The notes below the pieces were generated by a model. It was not told the DNA's origin. It saw only the letters and a program-made list of their open reading frames with translations, and did not search any database. Positions 1 through 8,168 of a stretch of 64,000 nucleotides of DNA are shown one piece after another (the stretch's first letter is position 1; the number at the start of each line of letters is the position of its first letter). The stretch is taken from positions 186,001 to 250,000 of the forward strand of contig NZ_SMKZ01000001.1 in NCBI RefSeq assembly GCF_004349065.1. Direction: 5' to 3'. The position numbers were made by a program, and so were the translations under genes. The DNA is from Jiangella asiatica. GTDB taxonomy: Bacteria; Actinomycetota; Actinomycetes; Jiangellales; Jiangellaceae.

Positions 1-803
1 CGTTGGAGGACCTGACCGAGGACACGCGCGGGCAGCCGCACGTAGAACAGCGTGCACACCAGGGCGTAGCCGACGGCGATCGCGGCAGCCTCGGTCGGCG
101 TGAAGTACCCGAACCGGAGCCCGCCGATGATCACGATCGGCAGCAGCAGGATCGGCAGGGCCTTTCCGGTCGCTCTGGCGGCGAAGGACGCGGAGAAGGG
201 CTCCCGTGGCAGCGACCGGTCGCGGGATGTCGTCGCGAACACGACCAGCAGCAGTGCGCCGGCCATGAGGAAGGCCGGCAGGATCCCGGCCATGAACAGC
301 GCACCGATCGACACCTGCGCGATGAGGCCGTAGACGATGAGTGGGATCGACGGCGGCAGGATCGGGCTGATGAGCGAGGACGACGCCGTCACGGACGCGG
401 CGTAGCGCGGGCTGTAGCCGTTGCGGGTCATCTGCGGTATCAGCAGCCGTCCCGTTCCGGCGGCGTCGGCGACGGCCGCCCCGGAGATGCCGGCGAAGAC
501 CATGCTGGCGCCGACGTTGGCGTAGGCGAGCCCGCCGCGCAGGTTGCGCACCCAGCTCAGCACGGCGTCCATGAGGACGCGGGTGAGGCCCGCGGCGTTC
601 ATGATCTCGGCGGCGAGCAGGAACAGCGGGATGGCCAGCAGAGTGAACGAGTCCAGCGCCGCCACCGAGCGCTGCACGACGGCGGCGACGTTCGAGCCCT
701 GCAGGAGGGAGAAGGCGACCGCCGAGATGCCGATCGCGTAGGCGACGGGGACACGCGCGAAGATCAGCGCGATCATCGGGACGAGTAGCCAGATGATGTC
801 CAT
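1..803 (-). CDS. dctM: TRAP transporter large permease (DctM), 3' end outside window
   Basis: This is the large membrane subunit of a tripartite ATP-independent periplasmic (TRAP) transporter. It carries the ion-coupled translocation pathway for an organic acid or sugar acid. The reverse strand reads without a stop from an ATG at 803 to the window edge, giving 267 codons that begin M-D-I-I-W-L-L-V-P and contain several long hydrophobic stretches plus the family's glycine-rich segments (for example G-I-S-G-A-A-V-A-D around residue 105). The family is usually about 425 residues, so roughly the C-terminal third lies outside. It follows the DctQ gene by 16 bp and is the last visible gene of the operon. 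The substrate cannot be read from the sequence; the neighbouring TIM-barrel enzymes suggest a sugar or sugar acid (inference). Confidence 0.88.
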   Translation of the reverse strand, partial: MDIIWLLVPMIALIFARVPVAYAIGISAVAFSLLQGSNVAAVVQRSVAALDSFTLLAIPLFLLAAEIMNAAGLTRVLMDAVLSWVRNLRGGLAYANVGASMVFAGISGAAVADAAGTGRLLIPQMTRNGYSPRYAASVTASSSLISPILPPSIPLIVYGLIAQVSIGALFMAGILPAFLMAGALLLVVFATTSRDRSLPREPFSASFAARATGKALPILLLPIVIIGGLRFGYFTPTEAAAIAVGYALVCTLFYVRLPARVLGQVLQ

Positions 804-819
804 GGAGTCTCCTCGCGGC

Positions 820-1383
820 TCAGATGCCGCTGGTCTCGGTGGCGTCGTCGGTGGCGATCCGCCGGACCGGGTCCATGTCGAGGACCCGGCGCACGATCGA
901 CTCCAGGCAGTAGGCGGCGCCGATGCCGTAGCTGATGAACGCCGCCAGGGCCAGCGTCGTCCGCGGGATGCCGAGGCTGGGGGAGACCAGCACCGACGAC
1001 GACGCCCAGACCGCCGGGATCTGCAGGAGCAGGACGGTGAGCAACGCGAGGACCGCGGCGTCGACGGCGAGCCCGAACCAGCGGCGAAGCGGTGCCGGGA
1101 ACTTGTCCACGACGTACTCAACGGTCAGGTGGCGGTGTTCGCGCAGCAGTGCGGCCGCGCCCAGGAAGGTCATCCAGACCAGGGAGAGCCGCGCATACTC
1201 CTCGATCCAGTTCTGGCCCTGGCCGAGCACGAGACGGTCGAAGACCTGCCAGAGCAGCAGCAACGCCGAGGCAGACAGGATCACGACGATGCTCGTCACC
1301 AGTACGCGCTGGACCAGGTCGAGGAACCGCGAGACACGATCGACGGCGTGGCGCACGGTGCCGGGGCGTGTCGTCGTCGGCAT
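820..1383 (-). CDS. dctQ: TRAP transporter small permease (DctQ)
   Basis: This is the small membrane subunit that bridges the DctP receptor and DctM. The 187-residue protein has four predicted transmembrane helices, near residues 27-47, 62-80, 103-125 and 142-163. It also has the typical E-E-Y-A-R-L-S-L-V-W-M segment followed by a charged R-E-H-R-H loop at the start of the DctQ core (about 61-86). Length and topology are normal for the family. The ATG lies one base after the dctP stop codon, so translation is probably coupled. Confidence 0.9.
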   Translation of the reverse strand: MPTTTRPGTVRHAVDRVSRFLDLVQRVLVTSIVVILSASALLLLWQVFDRLVLGQGQNWIEEYARLSLVWMTFLGAAALLREHRHLTVEYVVDKFPAPLRRWFGLAVDAAVLALLTVLLLQIPAVWASSSVLVSPSLGIPRTTLALAAFISYGIGAAYCLESIVRRVLDMDPVRRIATDDATETSGI

Positions 1384-1384
1384 G

Positions 1385-2383
1385 TCAGAACTCCGACTGG
1401 ATCCGGTCGAGGACGCCGTCGCCCCAGATGTCGGCGGCGTACTGCTCGGTGACCGGGTACATCAGCTCACGGAAGGCGTCGACGTCCGGTTCGATGATCT
1501 CCAGTCCCTGGCTCTCCCACTCCTCCAGGATGTCGGTGTAGGCGGTGTCCAGCTCCGCGGACAGCCACTCTTCGGCCGCGCGCATCTCGTCGCGCAGGAT
1601 CTCCTGGAGGTCGTCCGGCAGCGATTCGAGGAATGCGACGCTGACCCCCACGAACTGCGGCATGTACGTGTGCTCGGTGAGCGTGACGTACTGCTGGACG
1701 TCACCGACGGCGTTGGCGTACGCGGTGTCAAGGGCGTTCTCCTGGGCGTCGACGACGCCGGTCTCCAGCGCCGAGTACACCTCCTGCGACGGGATGCCGA
1801 CCGGCGTGGCACCGACCGCCTCCCAGATGTCGATCTGGAATTCCGTGTTGGGCACGCGCACGTCGAGCCCGTCGGCGTCGCCCGGTTCCTCGACCCGCAC
1901 GTTGCTCGTCAAGGTGCGGGGCAGCCGTTCGAGGACCCCGACGATCTCGACGCCGGACTGCTCGACCCAGGCCTCGGACCAGGGCTCGGCGACGTCGCTG
2001 CGCATCACCTCGAGCATGTGGTCGGCGTCCCGGAAGATGTAGGCCGCGGCGAGGAAGTCCAGCTCCGGCACGCCGGTGACGCCGCCGGAGACGCCGTGGA
2101 CGTCGCCGTTGATGATCGCTTCCTGGGTCTCCAGCTCGCTGCCCAGCTGTCCGTCGGCGAGGATCGTGACGGTGAGGCGGTCGTCGCTGCGTTCGGCGAC
2201 GGCGTCGGCCCACCGCTGCAAAGCCTGGACCTCGAGCGATCCACCCGCTGAGGTGGCACCCAGGATGAGTTCGTGGCTCCCACCGGAGCCGGCGTCGCCC
2301 GACGTGCTCGTACACGCGGCGCTGAGCATCAGCACGCCGGCGGTCACGGCGCATGCGGTCCGCGAACGGGAGAAGGACGTCAT
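1385..2383 (-). CDS. dctP: TRAP transporter substrate-binding lipoprotein (DctP)
   Basis: This is the extracytoplasmic solute receptor of the TRAP system, 332 residues from the chosen ATG. The start at 2383 is preferred over a TTG five codons upstream because a GGAAG Shine-Dalgarno sits 8 nt before the ATG. A hydrophobic leader ends in the lipobox L-S-A-A-C (Cys24), so the receptor is probably lipid-anchored, as expected in a Gram-positive cell. The body is a DctP-type two-lobe binding domain (about 40-325) with the family pattern R-V-P-N-T near residue 175 and A-L-E-T-G-V-V-D-A-Q-E-N near 215. It lies 42 bp after the GntR regulator and one base before dctQ. The ligand is unknown. Confidence 0.9.
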   Translation of the reverse strand: MTSFSRSRTACAVTAGVLMLSAACTSTSGDAGSGGSHELILGATSAGGSLEVQALQRWADAVAERSDDRLTVTILADGQLGSELETQEAIINGDVHGVSGGVTGVPELDFLAAAYIFRDADHMLEVMRSDVAEPWSEAWVEQSGVEIVGVLERLPRTLTSNVRVEEPGDADGLDVRVPNTEFQIDIWEAVGATPVGIPSQEVYSALETGVVDAQENALDTAYANAVGDVQQYVTLTEHTYMPQFVGVSVAFLESLPDDLQEILRDEMRAAEEWLSAELDTAYTDILEEWESQGLEIIEPDVDAFRELMYPVTEQYAADIWGDGVLDRIQSEF

Positions 2384-2425
2384 CGTCTGCACTTCCAATC
2401 GTCGGTGATGTGGATCATGCGCGGG

Positions 2426-3166
2426 TCAGTCGGTGGCGGAGGCCTCGTCCCGGGGGCGTCGGGCCGGCGGCGTGGTCAAGAGGTAGCCCGCGCTCCCGCT
2501 GAACCCCTCGCGCAGGAAGCCGACGTTGGCCTGGCGTACCCGTTCCCAGTGGTCGTGGTGCTGCTGGCGGGCCCGCTCCGGCTCGCCGTCCCGGATCGCG
2601 TCGACCACGGCTCGGTGCTCGTGCGCCGAGGTGGCGGCGCCCTGCGGGTAGATGTGCAACGACATGAAGCGCAGCCGGCCGATGATGGTCTCCACGCGCT
2701 CCATGACCTGCCGGAGCAGCGGATTGCCGGTGAGCTCGGCCAGCAGCTGGTGGAACTGCTCGTCGGCCTCCACCCACGCGCCGCGGTCGCCGCGCTCTGC
2801 CGCCGTCTCCATCCGCGACACGACCCGCAGGAGGTCATCCTTCTGGGTGTCGTCGGCATGCTGGGCCAGCCGGTACACCGCCACGCCCTCCAGGCCCATG
2901 GCGACGTCGTAGGCCTGCTCGACCTCGTCGACGGTGAGCGGGCGGACGCGGGCCGAGCGGCCGCCTTCGCTGTCGACCAGCCCGTCGGCCTGGAGGCGAA
3001 CCAGCGCCGCCCGGATCGGCGTGCGGCTCACGCCGAGGCGCTCGGCCAGGCTCATCGTGGTGAGCCGTTCGCCGGGGGCGATGGCGCCCTCCAGAATCGC
3101 TCGGCGCAGTTCGCGATACACGCGTTCCGGCGCGGGCACGCGCTCGGTGTTCCTTGGCTCGCTCAT
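2426..3166 (-). CDS. GntR-family transcriptional regulator with FCD domain
   Basis: A 246-residue regulator. The N-terminal winged helix-turn-helix (about 14-78) contains the recognition region L-A-E-R-L-G-V-S-R-T-P-I-R-A-A-L and the wing E-G-G-R-S-A-R-V. An all-alpha FCD effector domain follows (about 85-220), with the histidine/aspartate positions that usually bind a metal (A-D-E-Q-F-H near 130 and H-E-H-R-A-V near 185). FCD regulators commonly control uptake and breakdown of sugar acids and other carboxylates. The start ATG overlaps the stop of the upstream TIM-barrel gene by 4 bp (ATGA). A palindrome at 5003-5034 before the first operon gene is a plausible autoregulatory operator. Confidence 0.9.
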   Translation of the reverse strand: MSEPRNTERVPAPERVYRELRRAILEGAIAPGERLTTMSLAERLGVSRTPIRAALVRLQADGLVDSEGGRSARVRPLTVDEVEQAYDVAMGLEGVAVYRLAQHADDTQKDDLLRVVSRMETAAERGDRGAWVEADEQFHQLLAELTGNPLLRQVMERVETIIGRLRFMSLHIYPQGAATSAHEHRAVVDAIRDGEPERARQQHHDHWERVRQANVGFLREGFSGSAGYLLTTPPARRPRDEASATD

Positions 3167-4011
3167 GGCGTCATCCTCGCCGGGTCGTTCTGCCGGAGGA
3201 TGCGCCGGGCGGCGTCGATGTTGGCCTCGCGGCCGGCGCGTTCGGCGTCCAACGTGGCCGTCTCGTCGCCCTGGAGCGGCAGCCACTGCTCGACGATCAC
3301 GCCCAGCCGGCCGTCCAGCCGCTGGTCCGCCGCGACGACCGCGGTCAGGAGGCCTGGGATGTCCAACCAGCCCTCGCCGAGGGTCCGGCCCACCACATGG
3401 CCACCGACGCCGTGCTGGTCGCTCACCACCGCGTAGTCCTTGAAGTGCAGGTTCACGCAGTGCGGAGCCAGCAGCGCGATGGTCTCGGCCGGCCACTCGC
3501 CGATCATGATCGAGTTGGCGGTGTCGAGGCAGACGCCGACCGCTCGGCTCCCGGACCCCTCCACGATCGACACGAGCTGGTCGCTCGGGGTGAGGAAGTG
3601 GTTCTCGATGGCGACGGTGACGCCGGCGGCCTCGTAGTCCGGGGCGACGGCACGCAGGATGGCGACGCATTCCGCCGGACTGGGATGGACGCCGTCGGCG
3701 TCCAGGACGACTCGCACGATGTCGGCGCCCAGCTCGGCCGCCACGGTGAGCTGACGCCGCAGCCGCGCCTCGGTCAGTCCCGACGTGCCGACCTGCAACC
3801 GCACGCCGCGCGCGTCGGCGTGATCGCGCAGGGCTCGCAACCGGTCGGGATCCATCGAATCGAGCTCGGCATTGTCCGCGATCTGCAACAGACCGCAACC
3901 CAGCGCGCCGGCCTCGTCGACCATGCCGGCCACGGTGAGCGGGACCCGTGGCCGGAAGGCCGGGTGCCCGACGGCCCAGCGGAACGCGTAGCTGCCGACG
4001 CCCAGTTCCAT
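3163..4011 (-). CDS. Sugar phosphate isomerase/epimerase-like TIM-barrel protein
   Basis: A 282-residue protein of the xylose-isomerase-like TIM-barrel superfamily (AP endonuclease 2 fold). Metal-ligand and active-site strands are visible in order: A-I-E-N-H near 148, V-C-L-D-T-A-N-S near 173, L-H-F-K-D-Y near 199 and a late glutamate in V-I-V-E-Q-W near 247. Family members isomerise or epimerise keto-sugars or dehydrate inositol derivatives, and the exact reaction cannot be assigned. The gene begins one base after the upstream paralogue ends and overlaps the GntR gene by 4 bp. Together with the TRAP genes it suggests import and conversion of a sugar or sugar acid. Confidence 0.85.
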   Translation of the reverse strand: MELGVGSYAFRWAVGHPAFRPRVPLTVAGMVDEAGALGCGLLQIADNAELDSMDPDRLRALRDHADARGVRLQVGTSGLTEARLRRQLTVAAELGADIVRVVLDADGVHPSPAECVAILRAVAPDYEAAGVTVAIENHFLTPSDQLVSIVEGSGSRAVGVCLDTANSIMIGEWPAETIALLAPHCVNLHFKDYAVVSDQHGVGGHVVGRTLGEGWLDIPGLLTAVVAADQRLDGRLGVIVEQWLPLQGDETATLDAERAGREANIDAARRILRQNDPARMTP

Positions 4012-4012
4012 G

Positions 4013-4981
4013 TCAGCGGGCCAGGGTCGTGAGCAGGTACTCGGTGGCGCGGGCCGGCGACTTCGTGTCGATGAGGTCCTGCAGCTCGGCGCGGCCGAGC
4101 TTGTCCAGCATCCGGCCCAGCGCGTCCATCGCGCGGATCGTCGCGTCGAAGGCCTCCACCGGGTCGCCGTGCTTGGTGAACACGTCGTAGGAGAACCAGC
4201 CGTCCCAGCCCAGGCGGTCGAGATAGAAGAGCGTCTCCAGCATGTCCCAGAGGTTGACCGCCCCGGGCACCATGTCCCAGTCCCAGGCCCGGTTGTTGTC
4301 GTTGAAATGGACGTAGAACAGTCGTCCCGCGTCGTGCGCCATAACGGCGCTCATGGCCGGGGTCTCGCCCGCGATGAGCGCGTGCCCGACGTCCATGGTG
4401 ACCCCGATGTTGTCCAGACCGATCCGGTCGCACAGGTGCAGCGTGGTCGCCATGTTCGGCACGATGATCGACTGGCGCGCTTCGAACGCCTTGTACTCGA
4501 TGCTCACTCGCACGTCGGACCGGTGGGAGGCGGCCTCACGGAGACCGTCGATCAACCACGCCCACTGCTTCTGGTAGTCGGCCTGGAAGTTGTAGTCCCA
4601 GCCGTCGATGAGCGGGCACACCGTGACCAGGCCGGCACCGAGATCTGCGGCAAGGTCCATGCTCACCCGCAGGTCGGACACCGCCCGGGCCCGAATCGCG
4701 GGGTCCGGGTTGGTGAACGACCCGTACCGCCACACCGGGTCGGTCTTGACGTTGAGGTTGACGGCGGCGACCTCGAGCCCGAACTCGCGCACCAGGGCGG
4801 CGGTCTCGGCCGGGTCCTCGAAGTCGGGCGGGTAGACCAGCTCGACGCCGCGGGCGCCGTCGATCCCCGAGGTCGCGGCGAGCCGGTCACGCAACGGGCG
4901 GGGCGGCTGGTACTCGGTGAACCGATCGGCGTACCGGCCGAGGATCCCCACCTGGACACAGTGCTTGAAGGCCATACTCAT
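4013..4981 (-). CDS. Xylose-isomerase-like TIM-barrel protein, first gene of the operon
   Basis: A 322-residue TIM-barrel protein. I chose the ATG at 4981 because a GGAG Shine-Dalgarno lies about 5 nt upstream and the reading frame further upstream runs through the operator palindrome. Metal-site strands include V-S-I-E-Y-K near 170, V-T-M-D-V-G-H-A near 207, Y-V-H-F-N-D-N-N-R near 242 and W-F-S-Y-D-V-F near 285. The W-D-W-D motif and this set of strands are typical of sugar isomerases in the L-rhamnose/xylose isomerase-like group. It is distinct from the downstream TIM-barrel protein, so the operon probably carries two successive isomerase or epimerase steps (inference). The substrate is unknown. 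Confidence 0.85.
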   Translation of the reverse strand: MSMAFKHCVQVGILGRYADRFTEYQPPRPLRDRLAATSGIDGARGVELVYPPDFEDPAETAALVREFGLEVAAVNLNVKTDPVWRYGSFTNPDPAIRARAVSDLRVSMDLAADLGAGLVTVCPLIDGWDYNFQADYQKQWAWLIDGLREAASHRSDVRVSIEYKAFEARQSIIVPNMATTLHLCDRIGLDNIGVTMDVGHALIAGETPAMSAVMAHDAGRLFYVHFNDNNRAWDWDMVPGAVNLWDMLETLFYLDRLGWDGWFSYDVFTKHGDPVEAFDATIRAMDALGRMLDKLGRAELQDLIDTKSPARATEYLLTTLAR

Positions 4982-5002
4982 CGCTCCGTCACCCGCCGGT
5001 AA

Positions 5003-5034
5003 TGGACCCGATTTTGGATCCATTTTGGGGTCCA
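5003..5034. promoter_or_regulatory. Candidate operator palindrome for the GntR/FCD regulator
   Basis: A 32-bp imperfect palindrome lies 22 bp upstream of the first operon start. The outer arms are TGGACCC and GGGTCCA, and an 8-bp palindrome TGGATCCA sits exactly at the centre, separated by AT-rich spacers in otherwise very GC-rich DNA. The symmetry, the TGG...CCA half-sites (which resemble operators of FadR/FCD-type GntR proteins) and the position suggest that the GntR protein at 2426-3166 represses its own operon here. This is inference from position and symmetry. Confidence 0.55.
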
Positions 5035-5219
5035 ACGTAGACCGCTGCGCCCCGGGCCGCAAGTGCGGCCGTGCGAGTAGCGCGACCCCGGCCGGACGTG
5101 AGACGGCCTGACCTGCGATCCGTCGCACATCACCCGACGCAGGACAAGCGTGGTTGGGGCGGTACGTCCCGGTAGGTGCTCGACACACTGTCGCTGGTGC
5201 GGCTTCTGGATCGAGGATG

Positions 5220-5431
5220 TTCCGCGGCCGGACCGACGGCATCAACGCGCTGCGGCATTTCTACCCCTCGACGTTGCTCGCCCCCGGGTTGTCGATCAAG
5301 GAACTGGCCGAGTACCTGGATCCAGGCCGATGCGGGCGCGGCAAGCCGTCGATGCCGTGTTCGGATCCGAAACTGACGGCCCAGAGACGGCCCGATCATG
5401 GAAACCGGCCCGATGCGCGCCCTCGGACTAG
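5220..5431 (+). pseudogene. Relic of a tyrosine recombinase (phage-type integrase) C-terminus
   Basis: One forward frame reads a segment typical of integrase box II: A-L-R-H-F-Y-P-S-T-L-L followed by G-L-S-I-K-E-L-A-E-Y-L. The Arg-His pair and the S-I-K-x-L-x-E-Y-L run match actinobacterial tyrosine recombinases. The normal continuation (L-G-H, then the tyrosine-bearing Y-T-H-L-M-P segment) is missing. Reading then resumes in another frame as R-A-R-Q-A-V-D-A-V-F-G, which is the usual integrase tail, and stops at 5429-5431. No start or N-terminal catalytic domain is present. It is therefore a deleted and frameshifted fragment, probably marking an old integration event. The stop overlaps the 3' end of the acyl-CoA dehydrogenase gene. 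The bases between the operator and this relic (5035-5219) hold nothing I recognise. Confidence 0.65.
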
Positions 5432-6597
5432 AAGCTCACAACCCCTTTGAGCAGCTGTCTTGCCATGACCATGCGCTGGATCTGGTTGGTGCCCTCGTAG
5501 ATCTGGGTGATCTTCGCGTCGCGCATCATGCGCTCGACGGGGTAGTCGCGCGTGTAGCCGTAACCGCCGAAGAGCTGCACCGCGTCCGTCGTCACCTGCA
5601 TGGCGGCGTCGGAGGCGAAGCACTTGGCGGCAGCGCCGAGGAATCCCAGCGAAGCCTCGTCGCGCTCCGATGCGGCCGCGGCGCGGTAGACCAGCTGGCG
5701 GGCGGCCTCGACCTTCATGGCCATGTCGGCGAGCATGAACTGGACGCCTTGGAAGTCGGCGATGGGGCGGCCGAACTGCTGACGCTCCTGGACGTACGCC
5801 GTCGCGGCCGCCACGGCGCCGGCGGCGATGCCGACCGCCTGTGCGCCGATGGTCACCCGGGTGTGGTCGAGTGTGCGTAGCGCGATCCTCAGGCCCTGCC
5901 CGAGCTCACCCACGAGCCGCGACTGCGGGATCCAGCACTTGTCGAACAGCAGCTCCCGGGTCGGTGACCCCTTGATGCCGAGCTTGCGTTCGAGCGCACC
6001 GTAGGAGAACCCGTCGTCACCGTCCTCGACGACGAACGCGCTGATGCCGCGCGAGCCGGCATCAGGGTCGGTGACCGCCATGACGGTGTAGTACTGCGAG
6101 ACGCCGGCGTTGGTGATCCACGACTTCTGGCCGGACAGCACCCACCCGTCGCCGTCCTTCACCGCGCGAGTCGTCATGGACGCGGTGTCGGAGCCGGCCT
6201 CGCGCTCGGAGAGGCCGTAGGAGAACATCGCCTCGCCGGCCGCCACCGGCGGCAGGTACCGCGCCCTCAGCTCGGGCGACCCGGCCAGCAGCAGCGGCAT
6301 GGTGCCGAGCTTGTTGACCGCCGGGATCAGCGACGTGGAGGCGCAGGCCCGGGCCACCTCCTCGATGACGATGCAGGTGGCCAGCGCGTCGGCGCCGGCC
6401 CCGCCGTACTCGGACGGGATGTGCGGCGCGTGGAAGTCGGCCGAGCGCAGCGCGTCGTACGACGCCTGGGGGAACCGCGCGGACTCGTCGACCTCGGCGG
6501 CGTGCGGCGCGACCTTGTCGGTGCAGATGTCGCGCACGGCGCCGCGGATGGCCTCGTGCTCCTCGGAGAGCCGGTACAGGTCGAATTCGGCGTCCAT
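5428..6597 (-). CDS. Acyl-CoA dehydrogenase (short-chain type)
   Basis: An FAD-dependent acyl-CoA dehydrogenase of 389 residues that performs the first oxidation of fatty- or branched-acyl-CoA beta-oxidation and passes electrons to ETF. The three family blocks are clear: an N-terminal helical domain (about 8-120), the beta-domain with the FAD/substrate signature [12 protein letters not shown] (about 125-140), and a C-terminal helical domain with R-Q-Q-F-G-R-P-I and Q-L-F-G-G-Y-G-Y. The catalytic base is the glutamate in I-Y-E-G-T-N-Q (Glu368), the position used by butyryl-CoA dehydrogenases. It is a stand-alone gene divergent from ugd across a gap of about 100 bp, and its 3' end abuts the integrase relic. 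Confidence 0.93.
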   Translation of the reverse strand: MDAEFDLYRLSEEHEAIRGAVRDICTDKVAPHAAEVDESARFPQASYDALRSADFHAPHIPSEYGGAGADALATCIVIEEVARACASTSLIPAVNKLGTMPLLLAGSPELRARYLPPVAAGEAMFSYGLSEREAGSDTASMTTRAVKDGDGWVLSGQKSWITNAGVSQYYTVMAVTDPDAGSRGISAFVVEDGDDGFSYGALERKLGIKGSPTRELLFDKCWIPQSRLVGELGQGLRIALRTLDHTRVTIGAQAVGIAAGAVAAATAYVQERQQFGRPIADFQGVQFMLADMAMKVEAARQLVYRAAAASERDEASLGFLGAAAKCFASDAAMQVTTDAVQLFGGYGYTRDYPVERMMRDAKITQIYEGTNQIQRMVMARQLLKGVVSF

Positions 6598-6699
6598 GAC
6601 CCGATGCTACTCGTCAGTAGGGTGCGGCTGGCAAGTTCTCGTCCGGGGCCGGATGTACCCTCGTCGGGTCTCAGCGATTCAGCGGCGAAGGGTCTGCTC

Positions 6700-8016
6700 G
6701 TGGCCATGCGCATCTCCGTCATCGGCACCGGCTATCTGGGTGCGGTCCACGCGGTCGGCATGGCCGAGCTCGGCTACTCCGTGGTCGGCGTCGACGTCGA
6801 CGCGGACAAGGTGGCGGCCCTGGCGCGCGGCGAGGCACCGTTCTACGAGCCCGGTCTGGACGACCTGCTGGCCACGCACGTCGCCGCCGGCCACGTCACG
6901 TTCACCACCGACTTCGCCGCCGCGGCCGACGCCGACGTGCACTTCGTCTGCGTCGGCACGCCGCAGCGGCGCGACGGGCTCGCCGCCGACATGAGCTACG
7001 TCGAGGGTGCCATCGACGCGCTGGCGCCCCACCTGTCCAAGCCGTGCCTCGTCGTCGGCAAGTCGACCGTGCCGGTCGGGACGGCGGCCGGGCTGGCCGA
7101 GCGGCTGCTCAAGACGGCGCCCGCCGGCGCCGACGCCGAGCTGGCGTGGAACCCCGAGTTCCTGCGGGAGGGCTTCGCCGTCCAGGACACCCTGAGTCCG
7201 GACCGGCTGGTCTTCGGCGTCACGTCCGCCGAGGCCGAGGCGACGCTCCGTGAGGTCTACTCGCGCACCATCGCCGCCGGCAGCCCCGTCGTCGTCACCG
7301 ACCTGCCGACGGCGGAGCTGGTCAAGGTGTCGGCCAACGCGTTCCTCGCCACCAAGATCTCGTTCATCAACGCGATGGCCGAGATCGCCGAGGTCGCCGA
7401 CGCCGACGTCACCAAGCTCGCCGACGCCATCGGCCACGACGCCCGCATCGGGCGCAAGTTCCTCAACGCCGGGATCGGCTTCGGCGGCGGCTGCCTGCCC
7501 AAGGACATCCGGGCGTTCATGGCCCGCGCCGGCGAGCTGGGCGCGTCGCACGCTCTGGCCTTCCTCGCCGAGGTCGACGCCATCAACCTGCGGCGCCGGC
7601 AGCGCGTCGTCGACCTGACGCGCGAGCTGGTCGGCGGCAGCGTCGCCAACAGGCGCATCGCGGTGCTCGGCGCGGCCTTCAAGCCCGACTCCGACGACGT
7701 CCGCGACTCGCCGGCGCTGAACGTCGCCGGCCAGCTGTACCTGCAGGGTGCCCGGGTCTCCGTCTACGACCCCAAGGCCATCCCGAACGCGCGCAGGATC
7801 TTCCCGACGCTGCCGTACGCCGAGTCCGCCGTCGAGGCCTGCCGGGGCGCGAACGTCGTCCTGCACCTCACCGAGTGGCAGGAGTTCCGCGCCCTCGACC
7901 CCGCGGCGCTGGCGGAGGTGGTCGAGACGCCGGTGGTGATCGACGGGCGCAACTGCCTCGACGCCGACGCGTGGCGCGCCGCGGGCTGGACCTACCGCGG
8001 TCTCGGCCGCCCCTGA
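6700..8016 (+). CDS. ugd: UDP-glucose 6-dehydrogenase
   Basis: Oxidises UDP-glucose to UDP-glucuronate with two NAD+, supplying uronic acid for wall or capsular polysaccharide. It is 438 residues from the GTG at 6700, chosen because GAAGGG lies 7 nt upstream; an ATG two codons later is the alternative. The N-terminal Rossmann motif is G-T-G-Y-L-G. The catalytic cysteine lies in G-F-G-G-G-C-L-P-K-D (about residue 265), and the C-terminal UDP-binding domain carries G-A-A-F-K-P-D-S-D-D-V-R. Length is normal. It is transcribed away from the acyl-CoA dehydrogenase and ends at an intergenic hairpin repeat shared with the convergent LCP gene. It is distinct from the two other nucleotide-sugar dehydrogenases in the window (31330 and 47685). 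Confidence 0.94.
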   Translation: MAMRISVIGTGYLGAVHAVGMAELGYSVVGVDVDADKVAALARGEAPFYEPGLDDLLATHVAAGHVTFTTDFAAAADADVHFVCVGTPQRRDGLAADMSYVEGAIDALAPHLSKPCLVVGKSTVPVGTAAGLAERLLKTAPAGADAELAWNPEFLREGFAVQDTLSPDRLVFGVTSAEAEATLREVYSRTIAAGSPVVVTDLPTAELVKVSANAFLATKISFINAMAEIAEVADADVTKLADAIGHDARIGRKFLNAGIGFGGGCLPKDIRAFMARAGELGASHALAFLAEVDAINLRRRQRVVDLTRELVGGSVANRRIAVLGAAFKPDSDDVRDSPALNVAGQLYLQGARVSVYDPKAIPNARRIFPTLPYAESAVEACRGANVVLHLTEWQEFRALDPAALAEVVETPVVIDGRNCLDADAWRAAGWTYRGLGRP

Positions 8017-8025
8017 CAGCTGGGC

Positions 8026-8103
8026 CATCACCAGGACTTCCCGCGCATCACGAGGCTTGCGATCATGGTGCGACACGGGATTACGTGCTGAACGTGATCA
8101 TTT
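8026..8103. repeat. Intergenic hairpin repeat, copy A (mosaic)
   Basis: This lies between convergent ugd and an LCP gene. The left half matches the left arm of copy D (shared CATCACCAGGA, then TTCCCGCGC). The right half matches the reverse complement of the left arm of copy F, including TGCTGAACGTGATCATT at 8086-8102 and an internal CATGGTGCGACACG. It therefore looks like a recombinant of two subfamilies, and it pairs less well than the other copies. Confidence 0.6.
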
Positions 8104-8168
8104 CGGGCCCCGGGGGAGGGTCCAGGTCAGCGGGCGGGCGTGGGGTGAGCGGAAGGATGCGCCGAAGC

